Origin: Candidatus Brevefilum sp.
GTDB taxonomy: Bacteria; Chloroflexota; Anaerolineae; Anaerolineales; Anaerolineaceae
Direction of reading: 5' to 3'
Length of the DNA: 40,984 bases
Assembly (NCBI GenBank): GCA_019428905.1
Contig: JAHYJN010000021.1
Location: 1-40,984 of the forward strand
Shown here piece after piece: positions 24,876 through 33,102 of the stretch. Within the stretch, counting starts at the first letter, position 1, and each line of letters begins with the position of its first letter. The position numbers and the translations under genes were made by a program. A model generated the notes under the pieces. It had not been told where the DNA came from. It ran no database searches and saw nothing but the letters and a program-made list of their open reading frames with translations.

Positions 24876-26014
24876 GCTTTTGGCCCTCCACTTCCCACAC
24901 GCACCCGGGGGTCAACCAGGGCGTAAATGAAATCCAGTAAAAACACCGTGATGGCCAACAAATAGGCATAGATAACCTGCGACCCGATAATCACCGGCGT
25001 ATCAAAGGTCTGCACAGCCCGGTAGAGCATGCGCCCCAGGCCAGGCCAGTTGAAAATGGTTTCCGTCAGGATGGCGCCTTGCCACAGGCCGATCAGCATC
25101 AGTGCAAAACTGGTGATGATGTTCGGCAAGGTTGGCCGCAGGATATAACGGCGTTCAATATCCCGGGATGAGAGGCCCTTAGCCCGCGCCAGCTCAACAT
25201 AATCTTCCATCGAGAAGATCAAAAAGAAAGTCCGCCAGCTGAAAACACTGGCGAAGAAGCCGCTGATCAGCCAGGCCGAAACGGGGAGAACCAAGTGCCT
25301 AGCCAAGCTGAGGGCGTAGGCAATCGGATCCTCGGGCGGGGGTGCCGCCACCATACCCCCAAAGGGCAGCCAGCCCAACACAGCAGCGAAGATCAACAGT
25401 AAAAAGATGCCGACAAACCAGGGCGGCGCGGAGGAGGTTGGCGACAGTGCAATCACCAATTTATCAATAATACTGCCATAATTCCTGGATAAGAACAAAG
25501 CAAACACGAGGCTGATAATGAACAAGCTAAAACTGGCCGTGGTCATCAACAGCAAGGTCGGGGGCAGTCGTTCAAGAATGATCAAACGCACAAAGCGCGA
25601 GCCGCTGTCGCTGGATATTTGCTGCGCACGACCCAAATCTAACGTCATGGCGTCGAATAAAAAGCGAAAACTACGCCCAATAAAGGGCTTATCCAACCCC
25701 AAACGCTGTTCTTCGACCGCCACCAGCTCGTTGATTAATTGCTGGCGTTCTGCAGCCGGCCGCCGGCGTAATTCAGGGTCCATGCTGACGCTGAGACCGA
25801 TGCCATCTCGAATCTGTGCCTTCATGATCTGGTCCACATAACCGCCCATATTGGCGATCAAAATCACCAGGTACATCCCGATTAATACGGCCAGGAACAG
25901 CGAAATAAATTTTCCCACGGTATAGCGAATCAACCTCAGCGTTGAATTAGGTTTCTTTTTCGCTGTTTCAACCGGTTGTTCCAGCTCTTCAGGTGTAAAG
26001 GTTGTATCTGTCAT
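24872..26014 (-). CDS. OppB-like ABC permease (operon 2)
   Basis: This is the first permease of operon 2, 380 residues. A cytosolic N-terminus of about 28 residues precedes helix 1 (FISLFLAVLIGMYLVILIA). A loop of about 100 residues contains RRPAAERQQLINELVAVEEQ and ends at the GLDKPF segment. Five more helices follow, with the coupling loop YVELARAKGLSSRDIERRYIL at about 285 and the C-terminal YALVDPRVRVG typical of OppB/DppB. The ribosome site is weak. It follows the binding-protein gene after 99 bases that carry a GC-rich hairpin, and overlaps the next permease by four bases. Confidence 0.91.
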   Translation of the reverse strand: MTDTTFTPEELEQPVETAKKKPNSTLRLIRYTVGKFISLFLAVLIGMYLVILIANMGGYVDQIMKAQIRDGIGLSVSMDPELRRRPAAERQQLINELVAVEEQRLGLDKPFIGRSFRFLFDAMTLDLGRAQQISSDSGSRFVRLIILERLPPTLLLMTTASFSLFIISLVFALFLSRNYGSIIDKLVIALSPTSSAPPWFVGIFLLLIFAAVLGWLPFGGMVAAPPPEDPIAYALSLARHLVLPVSAWLISGFFASVFSWRTFFLIFSMEDYVELARAKGLSSRDIERRYILRPTLPNIITSFALMLIGLWQGAILTETIFNWPGLGRMLYRAVQTFDTPVIIGSQVIYAYLLAITVFLLDFIYALVDPRVRVGSGGPKA

Positions 26015-26056
26015 GGCGATACTCGCTTTCTAAAAACACACATAAAATTTAAGGAT

Positions 26057-26088
26057 ACTGGGGGCGTGGCGTACGCCCCGCCCCCAGT
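26057..26088 (-). promoter_or_regulatory. GC-rich hairpin between binding-protein and permease genes (operon 2)
   Basis: A 15-bp stem with one mismatch (ACTGGGGGCGTGGCG with CGCCCCGCCCCCAGT, 2-base loop) sits 25 bases after the binding-protein stop. No T-run follows directly, so message stabilisation or processing seems likelier than termination. Its position matches the hairpin in operon 1. Confidence 0.6.
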
Positions 26089-26113
26089 CAAAACAGACTA
26101 AAAATCTTTCAAA

Positions 26114-28753
26114 CTACTCAACGGTCACAAAGGTCAAACCAGTAGAGACAGGGACCGCCACCAGCTTGGAAACAACAACAACCTCAAGCGTGTTGGAGCC
26201 TGCTGCCAGTGCACCAGTGATCTCAGGTGTCATGACGATCTCAAACAGTCCGTCTGCCACACCAACCGCCTCACCCACATAGGCAACTTGGTTGGTGGCA
26301 TCAACCACCAGGAAGTTCACAGTGGTGATATCAGCCAGTGCATAGGGAGCGCCATCAAAGGTCACCGTCACTTCGTAGACCTCTTCGGTGCCGATGGTCA
26401 CACGTGCGGAACCATCCAATTCAACCACGGGGATGGGTGCAGCCCCAAAGCGATCCCAACGGGTTGCCAGATCCGGGTAGTTCGGGTTTTGATTCAGGAT
26501 CACGGTACCCTCAACCGGGAAGGCTCGCTGCAGGTAGTAAGGACCCATGCCAATCCAGAAGTGGCCGTAACGGCGGTGCCATTCGGTCAGGTTTTGGATG
26601 CGCAGGGCAGCTTCATCTTCAGTGACAAACTGGCTGAAGGTCGGTTCGTAAGGCAGACCGCCCTCTTCCGCCCACAGGTCCAATTTGGATTTCATAATGT
26701 CAACCGTCGGGCCAGCGATGTAGCTCAGCCGGTCAACGCCCAACTCAGACTCCTTAGCCTGGGAGAAAACGGCTTCGCCAGCAGCGTCCGCCATGATACC
26801 GAGGTACAGGTTATGCCAGGCGCCAATGCCCTGTGCGTAGTATGGCCACCAGGTCGAAACGCCAATCTCAGCATCCTGGTAGAAGGTATCGGTGTAGGTT
26901 TCGATGATCAAAGGATCGGTGGAAACAACCTTGACACCCTTGAAAGCAGACAGGAAGGAGCGCAATGAAGGGGCAGCAGCGGCATCGTAGATGGCGCTGT
27001 CTTCTTTACCACGATCAAAGGTCAGGATCATGCCCATCAGGAAGTCACCCATCGAAATCGGGCTGCCATCGTGCCATGTAACCACGTCAAACAGGTCTTC
27101 CTGGTAGTAAACGGTGATCTTACGTTTGGCGGTGACGGGGCCAGCGGGCTCAACTTCTTCACCCTCTTCAGCCTCAGCGGCGGCTGCTTCTGCTGCAGCG
27201 GCGGCTTTTTCGCCGACGGTGATGAATTGCTGCGCTTCTGCATCCCAGTCAGCCCAGGCATCCTCGGGGACGAGGATCTCAGCTTCAAAGCTCAGGTCAA
27301 CCCAATCCAGGGTCTGGAAGACGGGTAAACCTTCTTCGACAACCACTTCAGCGCGGTCAACTCGGACGGGCAGGGCTAAGCCAGTATAGGGATCCGGGAC
27401 GGTTGCCATATCGGATGTGCCGCGGATCAGGGTCATGTCATAGATCCAGTTGGAGCCAGCGATCGGGTTCCAGGGCTCGGTCAGAATGCTGGGCATGGCC
27501 ATGGTAAAGGAACCACCCTCTTCGCCTGCACGCCTGATGGTGTTGGCCCACAACATAGCGCCGGTAATGTTTCCATACAGGTCAGCAGCACCGGAAATGT
27601 TGGTCAGCTTGGGTGCAATCGCGTTGCGGTCACACAGCCACAAGCGGGCGCCATCTTCTAAGGACAGCTCCAAAGCTCGGGCAATCAACTCGCGGCGCTC
27701 TTCTAGCGAATTGTAATCAGCATTGTCCAGGCGTTCAGCCAGATCGTAGAACTCGGGGTCGTTGACATAATTCTGCCACATCGGTGAGGGTAAGCCCATG
27801 TCAGTGTAGAAGAAGGCAAAGTTGTCACCCAGGTCGCGCGGGATGGCTGTGGTAATCCAGCCGCCGGTGTAAATGCTGTATGCGCCAGCATTCGGGTCAC
27901 CGCCATACCAGATCGGTGAAGCATCAGCAGCGGACTTGTAATCGCGGATAACCGTGAAGCCAATGTCCTCCAGCTGATTGGACACATAATCGCCAATCGC
28001 CAGGCGCTCGTCTTCGATGCGGATCAAAACGCTGAGTGTAACCGGTTCGCCCTCATAGGTCCATACGCCACCATCTAAGGTCGCACCCAGGGCTTCCATT
28101 TCAGCGCCGATCAGCTCTGCAGCTAATTCTTTATCATAGGGGTATTTCAATTCCAGGGCACGAATCTCAGCGGCAAAGGTGGCCGCATCGTTGGAGGCAC
28201 TGTTGAAGGTGGTCCAGCGGGCTGTGGCCAAGCCGCCCATAATCTCCTGTACGACATAATCACGGTCGATCAGGTAGTTCATAGCTTCGCGGATTTTTGG
28301 CACGCCAAAGGGATTCAGATTGCCAATGGCTCCATCTTCCCACACTGGGCCGGTGGTGTTGAAGCTGAGCTCATTGTATGAGCCGGAGGAGCGCCAGTAA
28401 TCAATATTCGGCGCGGCTTCAATTTTTGCGGCCGCTTCGGGATTGCCGACGGTATAGAAGAACGCGTCGATTTCCTCAACCTCGAGGCGGGTGATGGCGG
28501 CATCGGTGCTGGGCTCTTCGACAACGATGATCGTGTCGAACCAACCACCCACACGGGTGGAGACTGGCACTTCGGGTTCAACCACAACCGGAACCTCAAC
28601 CTCAACCGGCACCTCGACTTCGACCGTCTCGATTACTGTTTCAATAACAGTCTCAACGATCGTTTCAGGTGTGACGGCGGCGGGCTGGCAAGCGCTTAAA
28701 ACCATCGCCAGCGCCATAACGACGCCAAACAAAGCTAACAGTTTCTTTTGCAT
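26114..28753 (-). CDS. ABC importer binding lipoprotein, circularly permuted SBP_bac_5 with C-terminal Ig-like domain (operon 2)
   Basis: This is the binding protein of operon 2, 879 residues. The signal peptide has lipobox LSAC (Cys22), and a TVIET/VEVPV linker runs to about 60. Residues about 66-405 resemble the normally C-terminal part of the fold: DTIIVVEEPSTDAAITRLEV, FGVPKIREAMNYLIDRDYVV, YSIYTGGW, WLCDRNAIAPKL. Residues about 413-780 are the normally N-terminal part (GGSFTMAMPSILTEPWNPIA, VVTWHDGSPISMGDFL) and end in FPVEGTVILNQNPNYPD, which would normally run into the first segment. A low-complexity Ala/Glu stretch lies near 520. The last 100 or so residues look like an Ig-type beta domain (VTIGTEEVYEVTVTFDG). 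GAAGGAG precedes the ATG. The substrate may be peptides or oligosaccharides. Confidence 0.88.
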   Translation of the reverse strand: MQKKLLALFGVVMALAMVLSACQPAAVTPETIVETVIETVIETVEVEVPVEVEVPVVVEPEVPVSTRVGGWFDTIIVVEEPSTDAAITRLEVEEIDAFFYTVGNPEAAAKIEAAPNIDYWRSSGSYNELSFNTTGPVWEDGAIGNLNPFGVPKIREAMNYLIDRDYVVQEIMGGLATARWTTFNSASNDAATFAAEIRALELKYPYDKELAAELIGAEMEALGATLDGGVWTYEGEPVTLSVLIRIEDERLAIGDYVSNQLEDIGFTVIRDYKSAADASPIWYGGDPNAGAYSIYTGGWITTAIPRDLGDNFAFFYTDMGLPSPMWQNYVNDPEFYDLAERLDNADYNSLEERRELIARALELSLEDGARLWLCDRNAIAPKLTNISGAADLYGNITGAMLWANTIRRAGEEGGSFTMAMPSILTEPWNPIAGSNWIYDMTLIRGTSDMATVPDPYTGLALPVRVDRAEVVVEEGLPVFQTLDWVDLSFEAEILVPEDAWADWDAEAQQFITVGEKAAAAAEAAAAEAEEGEEVEPAGPVTAKRKITVYYQEDLFDVVTWHDGSPISMGDFLMGMILTFDRGKEDSAIYDAAAAPSLRSFLSAFKGVKVVSTDPLIIETYTDTFYQDAEIGVSTWWPYYAQGIGAWHNLYLGIMADAAGEAVFSQAKESELGVDRLSYIAGPTVDIMKSKLDLWAEEGGLPYEPTFSQFVTEDEAALRIQNLTEWHRRYGHFWIGMGPYYLQRAFPVEGTVILNQNPNYPDLATRWDRFGAAPIPVVELDGSARVTIGTEEVYEVTVTFDGAPYALADITTVNFLVVDATNQVAYVGEAVGVADGLFEIVMTPEITGALAAGSNTLEVVVVSKLVAVPVSTGLTFVTVE

Positions 28754-29823
28754 TTTTTTCTCCTTCTTAACAAATAATTATTTGTCAGAATATAGTGGAT
28801 TGACTTGACAATGGGGTGTTGCTTTTGTTCTGGTTTTTAATGAGTGTTCACCACCTCCTTTAAAAACTGCCTGACTAAGCTACTGCTAAATAAAAATACA
28901 TTAAATACTCGCGCCAATAATCATACCTTAAAAGGCAAATTATGGCACCCATTTAGACCAAAAATATAGCACACATCCCATTTTTCGTCAAGAATTCCTA
29001 GCGCTCCTAAGACCAAATTATGAGTGCTGCTCTTGAATAAAATTTTCCCTCCGCGCGATAATTTGTGATGTGATTGATATTGCATTTAATATTATACCAC
29101 GTTACTTTGAGATTATTGATAAACAAGTGCAGAAAATGCGAAAATGGGTGATTAGGGCTAATGCTGTGAATGGTGAATGGTGAATTGTGAATAGTCCCAC
29201 TTTTCTTCGCTTCGGGGATTTCATGGGTTGTGAATAGGTATTAGGCGATTAGGTATTAGGTATGTGGCATTCCCACACCGCTGAATTCGCAGCTCGTAGC
29301 TGGTCGTTGGTAGGCAAAAGAGAATTCTTTCGTAGGGTGCGGTCTGATTTTGACCGCACCATCTCTCTTGACCCCCCTAAGGAGGTCCGATCGCACATCA
29401 TGACGAAATCCTTCGTAGGGTGCGGTCCGAATTTGACCGCACCATTCATGAATTGTGCCTTGTGCTTATTCAACCTGAACAGAAAAAGTCAGCACATTTA
29501 TAGGGTTCTGTCTGAATTTGACCGCACTACTTTTAGATTTCATCCATACTGAATTGATCAATGTTCTGAAAACCAAAAAAACGGCGGGTTCAAAACCGGA
29601 ACCCGCCCTACAGAAAAGATGGTTCTTTCGTAGGGTGCGCAGGGCACGTCTGCGCACCATCTTAAAAGACCTTCGGTCAAAGGCACTCGCTGGTCATGAG
29701 ACCAGCGAGATCGGCAATTTTTGTAAGGTGGGTTTGCGGATAAAAAAGGCATACCCAGGCACACTCAATACTGTTGCATAACCGGGTTCCCCGCCAACCC
29801 ACCATCTGTGGTCAGGACAAGGC
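28754..29823. other. Upstream region of operon 2 and start of a repeat island
   Basis: No gene is seen. Close to the operon 2 start is a CAAATAATTATTTG palindrome (28770-28783). A minus-strand AAAGGAGGTGGTGA at about 28850-28863 is followed only by a four-codon frame. From 29160 the DNA becomes repeat-rich (GTGAATGGTGAAT, ATTAGGTATTAGG). No convincing -35/-10 pair was found. Confidence 0.5.
29332..29660. repeat. Cluster of GTAGGGTGCG...CGCACC hairpins
   Basis: Hairpins at 29332-29360 and 29415-29443 (arms GGTGCGGTC/GACCGCACC), 29583-29608 (GGCGGGTT/AACCCGCC) and 29630-29658 (GGTGCGCAG/CTGCGCACC-like). Each has GTAGGG or its complement outside and a different interior. Further members lie at 32056-32109, 32133-32161, 32681-32708 and 32886-32914. 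Confidence 0.75.
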
Positions 29824-29912
29824 AAATCCCGGGGGTCTTTGTTTCAGGGCTTTCAAGGTTTACATTTAACTTGGGGTTCGTTTGATTCTCCTCAGACCCC
29901 CGGGATTTTAAT
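29664..29912. repeat. Composite repeat unit of about 250 bp (copy 1) with CCCGGGGGTC hairpin
   Basis: It contains three nested hairpins in order. The first is CTCGCTGGTC-ATGA-GACCAGCGAG. The second has arms of GGTGGGTT(T/G)GCGG and CCGCCAACCCACC about 60 bases apart. The third is the AAATCCCGGGGGTC/GACCCCCGGGATTT hairpin at 29824-29837 and 29895-29908. More copies lie at 31705, 32168 and 32419. Confidence 0.8.
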
Positions 29913-30045
29913 AAGAGCCCTGCGGTCGAGAGCACTCGCACGCAGGTGTAAAAATTCCGTGCTACCGACTACCAGCTACCAGCTACCACCTTTCACCTAT
30001 CAGCTACGAAGTCCCCGCAGCGAAGCGAAGTGGGATCAGCTTATC

Positions 30046-31314
30046 TCATCGCTTTTCTTCTTGCCCGGTGAGCATCGGCCAGGGAACGGCCATGATTTTG
30101 CTCCCCAACCGTTTAATCTCTTGACCGCAGGTGATCAATAAGCCAGCCTCCGCATTTTTGTAATTTTCTAAGAACAGCCTCAAATTCTTGGCATCGTCAT
30201 AACCTGGTTTTTGGGTCAGCTTGACTTCAATTGGCAGAATTTTGCGTCCATGCTGCAGGACAAAATCGATTTCTTGGCCTGATCTCATTCGCCAGTAAAA
30301 CAAGCGCGCCTTGGGTGTTAACAGCTGGGTGATCACCTGCAAATGATGAAAAATAAAGGTCTCAAAGATCTGCCCATACTCACGAGCTTCCTGCAAGTCG
30401 TCTTCTTCATAATAACCCGATAGATAGGCCACCAGGCCTGGGTCGCTCCAGAAAGCCTTGGGCGATTTGATCAGCCTGAGATTGCGGTTTGAAGTGAACG
30501 GGGGCAGGCGCCTGAACAAATAAGATGTCTCTAACAGATTAATATACCTGTGAGCTGTTGGTTGAGAAAGCTCTCCATCCCTGGCAAGCTCTGATTGGTT
30601 CAGAATTTGACCAGACCGCAGCGCCAACAGCATCATCAAACGTCGAAAATCCAACAACGAATCGATTTGCGACAATTGACGCAGGTCGCGTTCAAGGTAA
30701 GTGGTCACATACCCTTCCCACCAGCGCGTCCAGGAATGCGCGTTATCCAGGTGAAGCAGTGATGGCATCAGGCCTCTCAAAAGCAGTGGCGGCAACTGCG
30801 GTAGTGGAGCTTGGTAGGGTCCCGCTTCCGGCCAGATACCATTCAATACATCCCAAATCAGTCTGGGCGGCGGCACTTGGTTGATTTCTCCCAAGGTCAT
30901 CGGGTTTAACTCAAAGTAGATGGCTCTACCTGCAAGACTTTCACTGACCTGTTTCATCAACAGCAAATTCGCTGAGCCTGACAAAACAAATTTATAACGG
31001 GATGGATTTTCATCCACAGTTTGTTTGACAGCTAAAAGTAAATCGGGTTCTCTTTGGACTTCATCGATAATAATCCTATCTGCCCCACTAAACAGCGATT
31101 TAGGATCCCCTTTGGCTTGCTGAAGTGTGTCGAAATCATCCAAAGTTAAAAAACGAAAATCACAAAACGGTGCTTCATTTACCAAAAGGGTGCTTTTTCC
31201 TACTTGTCTTGCGCCTGTTAAGACCAAAATCGATGTGTCGTTTAAAGCATCCTGCAAATGGGGTGTCAACCATCTTTTATAATATAATTCAGGTGATGAA
31301 TAACTTTTATTCAT
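30046..31314 (-). CDS. AAA-type ATPase with C-terminal DUF4143 (nuclease-like) domain
   Basis: The 422-residue protein belongs to the large ATPase_AAA_14/DUF4143 family, whose role is not well defined; members are common in accessory DNA. Walker A is GARQVGKST near residue 38, Walker B RIIIDEVQREP near 85, and a sensor-like VLSGSANLLL near 113. TYLERDLRQL near 215 and a winged-helix-like stretch (LSQPTAHRYINLLETSYLF) follow. The DUF4143 end has FETFIFHHL and then a PD-(D/E)XK-like set in EIDFVL and PIEVKLT. I prefer the ATG at 31314; a TTG 36 bases upstream has no better ribosome site. It stands alone inside a repeat island, flanked by copies of the 250-bp composite repeat. Confidence 0.88.
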   Translation of the reverse strand: MNKSYSSPELYYKRWLTPHLQDALNDTSILVLTGARQVGKSTLLVNEAPFCDFRFLTLDDFDTLQQAKGDPKSLFSGADRIIIDEVQREPDLLLAVKQTVDENPSRYKFVLSGSANLLLMKQVSESLAGRAIYFELNPMTLGEINQVPPPRLIWDVLNGIWPEAGPYQAPLPQLPPLLLRGLMPSLLHLDNAHSWTRWWEGYVTTYLERDLRQLSQIDSLLDFRRLMMLLALRSGQILNQSELARDGELSQPTAHRYINLLETSYLFRRLPPFTSNRNLRLIKSPKAFWSDPGLVAYLSGYYEEDDLQEAREYGQIFETFIFHHLQVITQLLTPKARLFYWRMRSGQEIDFVLQHGRKILPIEVKLTQKPGYDDAKNLRLFLENYKNAEAGLLITCGQEIKRLGSKIMAVPWPMLTGQEEKR

Positions 31315-31704
31315 ACTATGAATAATAGATGGTTTTGTTTTAGAAGTCAAGAGGTATATCGAGGGTGTTGAAAAACGAACAATGATTAATCATCATTTGT
31401 CAAAATCTATAAATAATTCCATTAACTATTATTATTATCTACATTATAACAATGCGTAGGGGCAACCCTCCGTGGTTGCCCTGGGCGGACACGGAGGTCC
31501 GCCCCTACGATTTAATTTTTATTAAGAAAAATATCATTTTCAACACCCTCATATCAAACAGGATATATAACCGGGTTCCCCGCCAACCCACCATCTGTGG
31601 TCAGGACAAGGCAAATCCCGGGGGTCTTTGTTTCAGGGCTTTCAAGGTTTACATTTAACTTGGGGTTCGTTTGATTCTCTTCAGACCCCCGGGATTTTAA
31701 CCAT
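31315..31704. repeat. Noncoding repeats upstream of the DUF4143 ATPase, with partial composite unit
   Basis: A GTAGGGGCAAC...GCCCCTAC element lies at 31456-31508. From about 31569 the second half of the 250-bp composite unit begins (ATAACCGGGTTCCCCGCCAA), including a CCCGGGGGTC hairpin with arms at 31613-31626 and 31684-31697. No gene is seen. Confidence 0.75.
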
Positions 31705-32669
31705 GGAGACCTTCGGTCAATGGCACACGCTGGTCATGAGACCAGCGAGATCGGCAATTTTTGTAGGGTGGGTTGGCGGATAAAAAAGGCATACCCAGGC
31801 ACACTCAATACTGTTGCATAACCGGGTTCCCCGCCAACCCACCATCTGTGGTCAGGACAAGGCAAATCCCGGGGGTCTTTGTTTCAGGGTCTTCAAAGGT
31901 TTACATTTGACATGAAGTTCGTTTGATTCTCCTCAGACCCCCGGGATTTTAACTATGGAGACCTTCGGTAAAAGGCGCTCGCCATCCCCTCCCTTTCGCG
32001 CAGCACTCTGGGGGGGATGGGGGAGGTCTGACAGCCATCAGGGGAAAATCCTTCGTAGGGTGCGATCTGTTTGCCTGCCCTGAGAGCGTAGCTTGTGAGG
32101 GTGACCGCACCATAAATTCTTGCTGGTCAGCCGTAGGGTGTGCACCTCTCTTGTGCGCACCATCTTTGGAGACCTTCGGTCAATGGCACTCGCTGGTCAT
32201 GAGACCAGCGAGATCGGCAATTTTTGTAGGGTGGGTTGGCGGATAAAAAAGGTATACCCAGGCACACTCAACACTGTTACATAACCGGGTTCCCCGCCAA
32301 CCCACCATCCGTGGTCAGGACAAGGCAAATCCCGGGGGTCTTTGTTTCAGGTCTTTCAAGGTTTACATTTAACTTGGGGTTCGTTTGATTCTCCTCAGAC
32401 CCCCGGGATTTTAACCATGGAGACCTGCGGTCAATGGCACTCGCTGGTCATGAGACCAGCGAGATCGGCAATTTTTGTAGGGTGGGTTGGCGGATAAAAA
32501 AGGTATACCCAGGCACACTCAACACTGTTGCATAACCGGGTTCCCCGCCAACCCACCATCCGTGGTCAGGACAAGGCAAATCCCGGGGGTCTTTGTTTCA
32601 GGGTCTTCAAAGGTTTACATTTAACTTGGGGTTCGTTTGATTCTCCTCAGACCCCCGGGATTTTAACAA
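31705..32669. repeat. Composite repeat units 2 to 4 (251-253 bp each) with CCCGGGGGTC hairpins
   Basis: Units start at 31705, 32168 and 32419. The last two are directly adjacent. Unit 2 is followed by about 210 unrelated bases with a GTAGGGTGCG element. The arm pairs of the terminal hairpins are 31864/31936, 32327/32398 and 32578/32650. The units begin GGAGACCTTCGGT, or GGAGACCTGCGGT in the last. Copies are very similar, differing at a few positions each. Confidence 0.82.
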
Positions 32670-33102
32670 GCTGGTCAGCCGTAGGGTGTGCACCTCTCTT
32701 GTGCGCACCATTATTGCTATGCTGTAAAAAATATAATGATGCCCCTGATAGATATTCGTTTACCCCGAGAATCATGCATGTTTCTGACATTCAATCACCC
32801 CCCTACCCCCCGCAAGCAGGGGGAGAAAAACACCCTTCGACCTCATTTGTGGGTTACAAAGTTCAACCATTATGAATTTAGTTGTGGTGCGCAGGAAAGA
32901 ACTGCGCACCCTACAGGTGAATGCCCGCGAGATCAACCTCTCCCCTCCCTTTCGCGCAGCACTCTTCGAGTAGGGGGGGACGGGGGGAGGTCCGGCAGCA
33001 CGCAGGTGTAAAAATTCCGTGCTACCGACGACGAGCTACCATCTACCAACTACGAGCTACGAAGTCCCCGCAGCGAAGCGAAGTGGGATCAGCTGTCAAC
33101 TT
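32670..33102. other. Noncoding stretch with hairpins and CTACC-type simple repeats
   Basis: It holds GTAGGGTGTG...GTGCGCACC (32681-32708), GGTGCGCAG...CTGCGCACC (32886-32914) and low-complexity runs of GCTACC/CTACGA around 33020-33060, similar to those at about 29963-30010. I see no gene. It borders the 3' end of the orphan binding-protein gene. Confidence 0.6.

Noticed and set aside
28850..28863. Leader-peptide ribosome site upstream of operon 2
   Set aside because: AAAGGAGGTGGTGA is followed by only four codons with no regulatory codon run or alternative hairpins that I can see.
32528..32875. 115-codon plus-strand frame in the right repeat island
   Set aside because: It is formed by the composite repeat and simple-sequence DNA. 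The related frame at 31452-31658 has the same origin.
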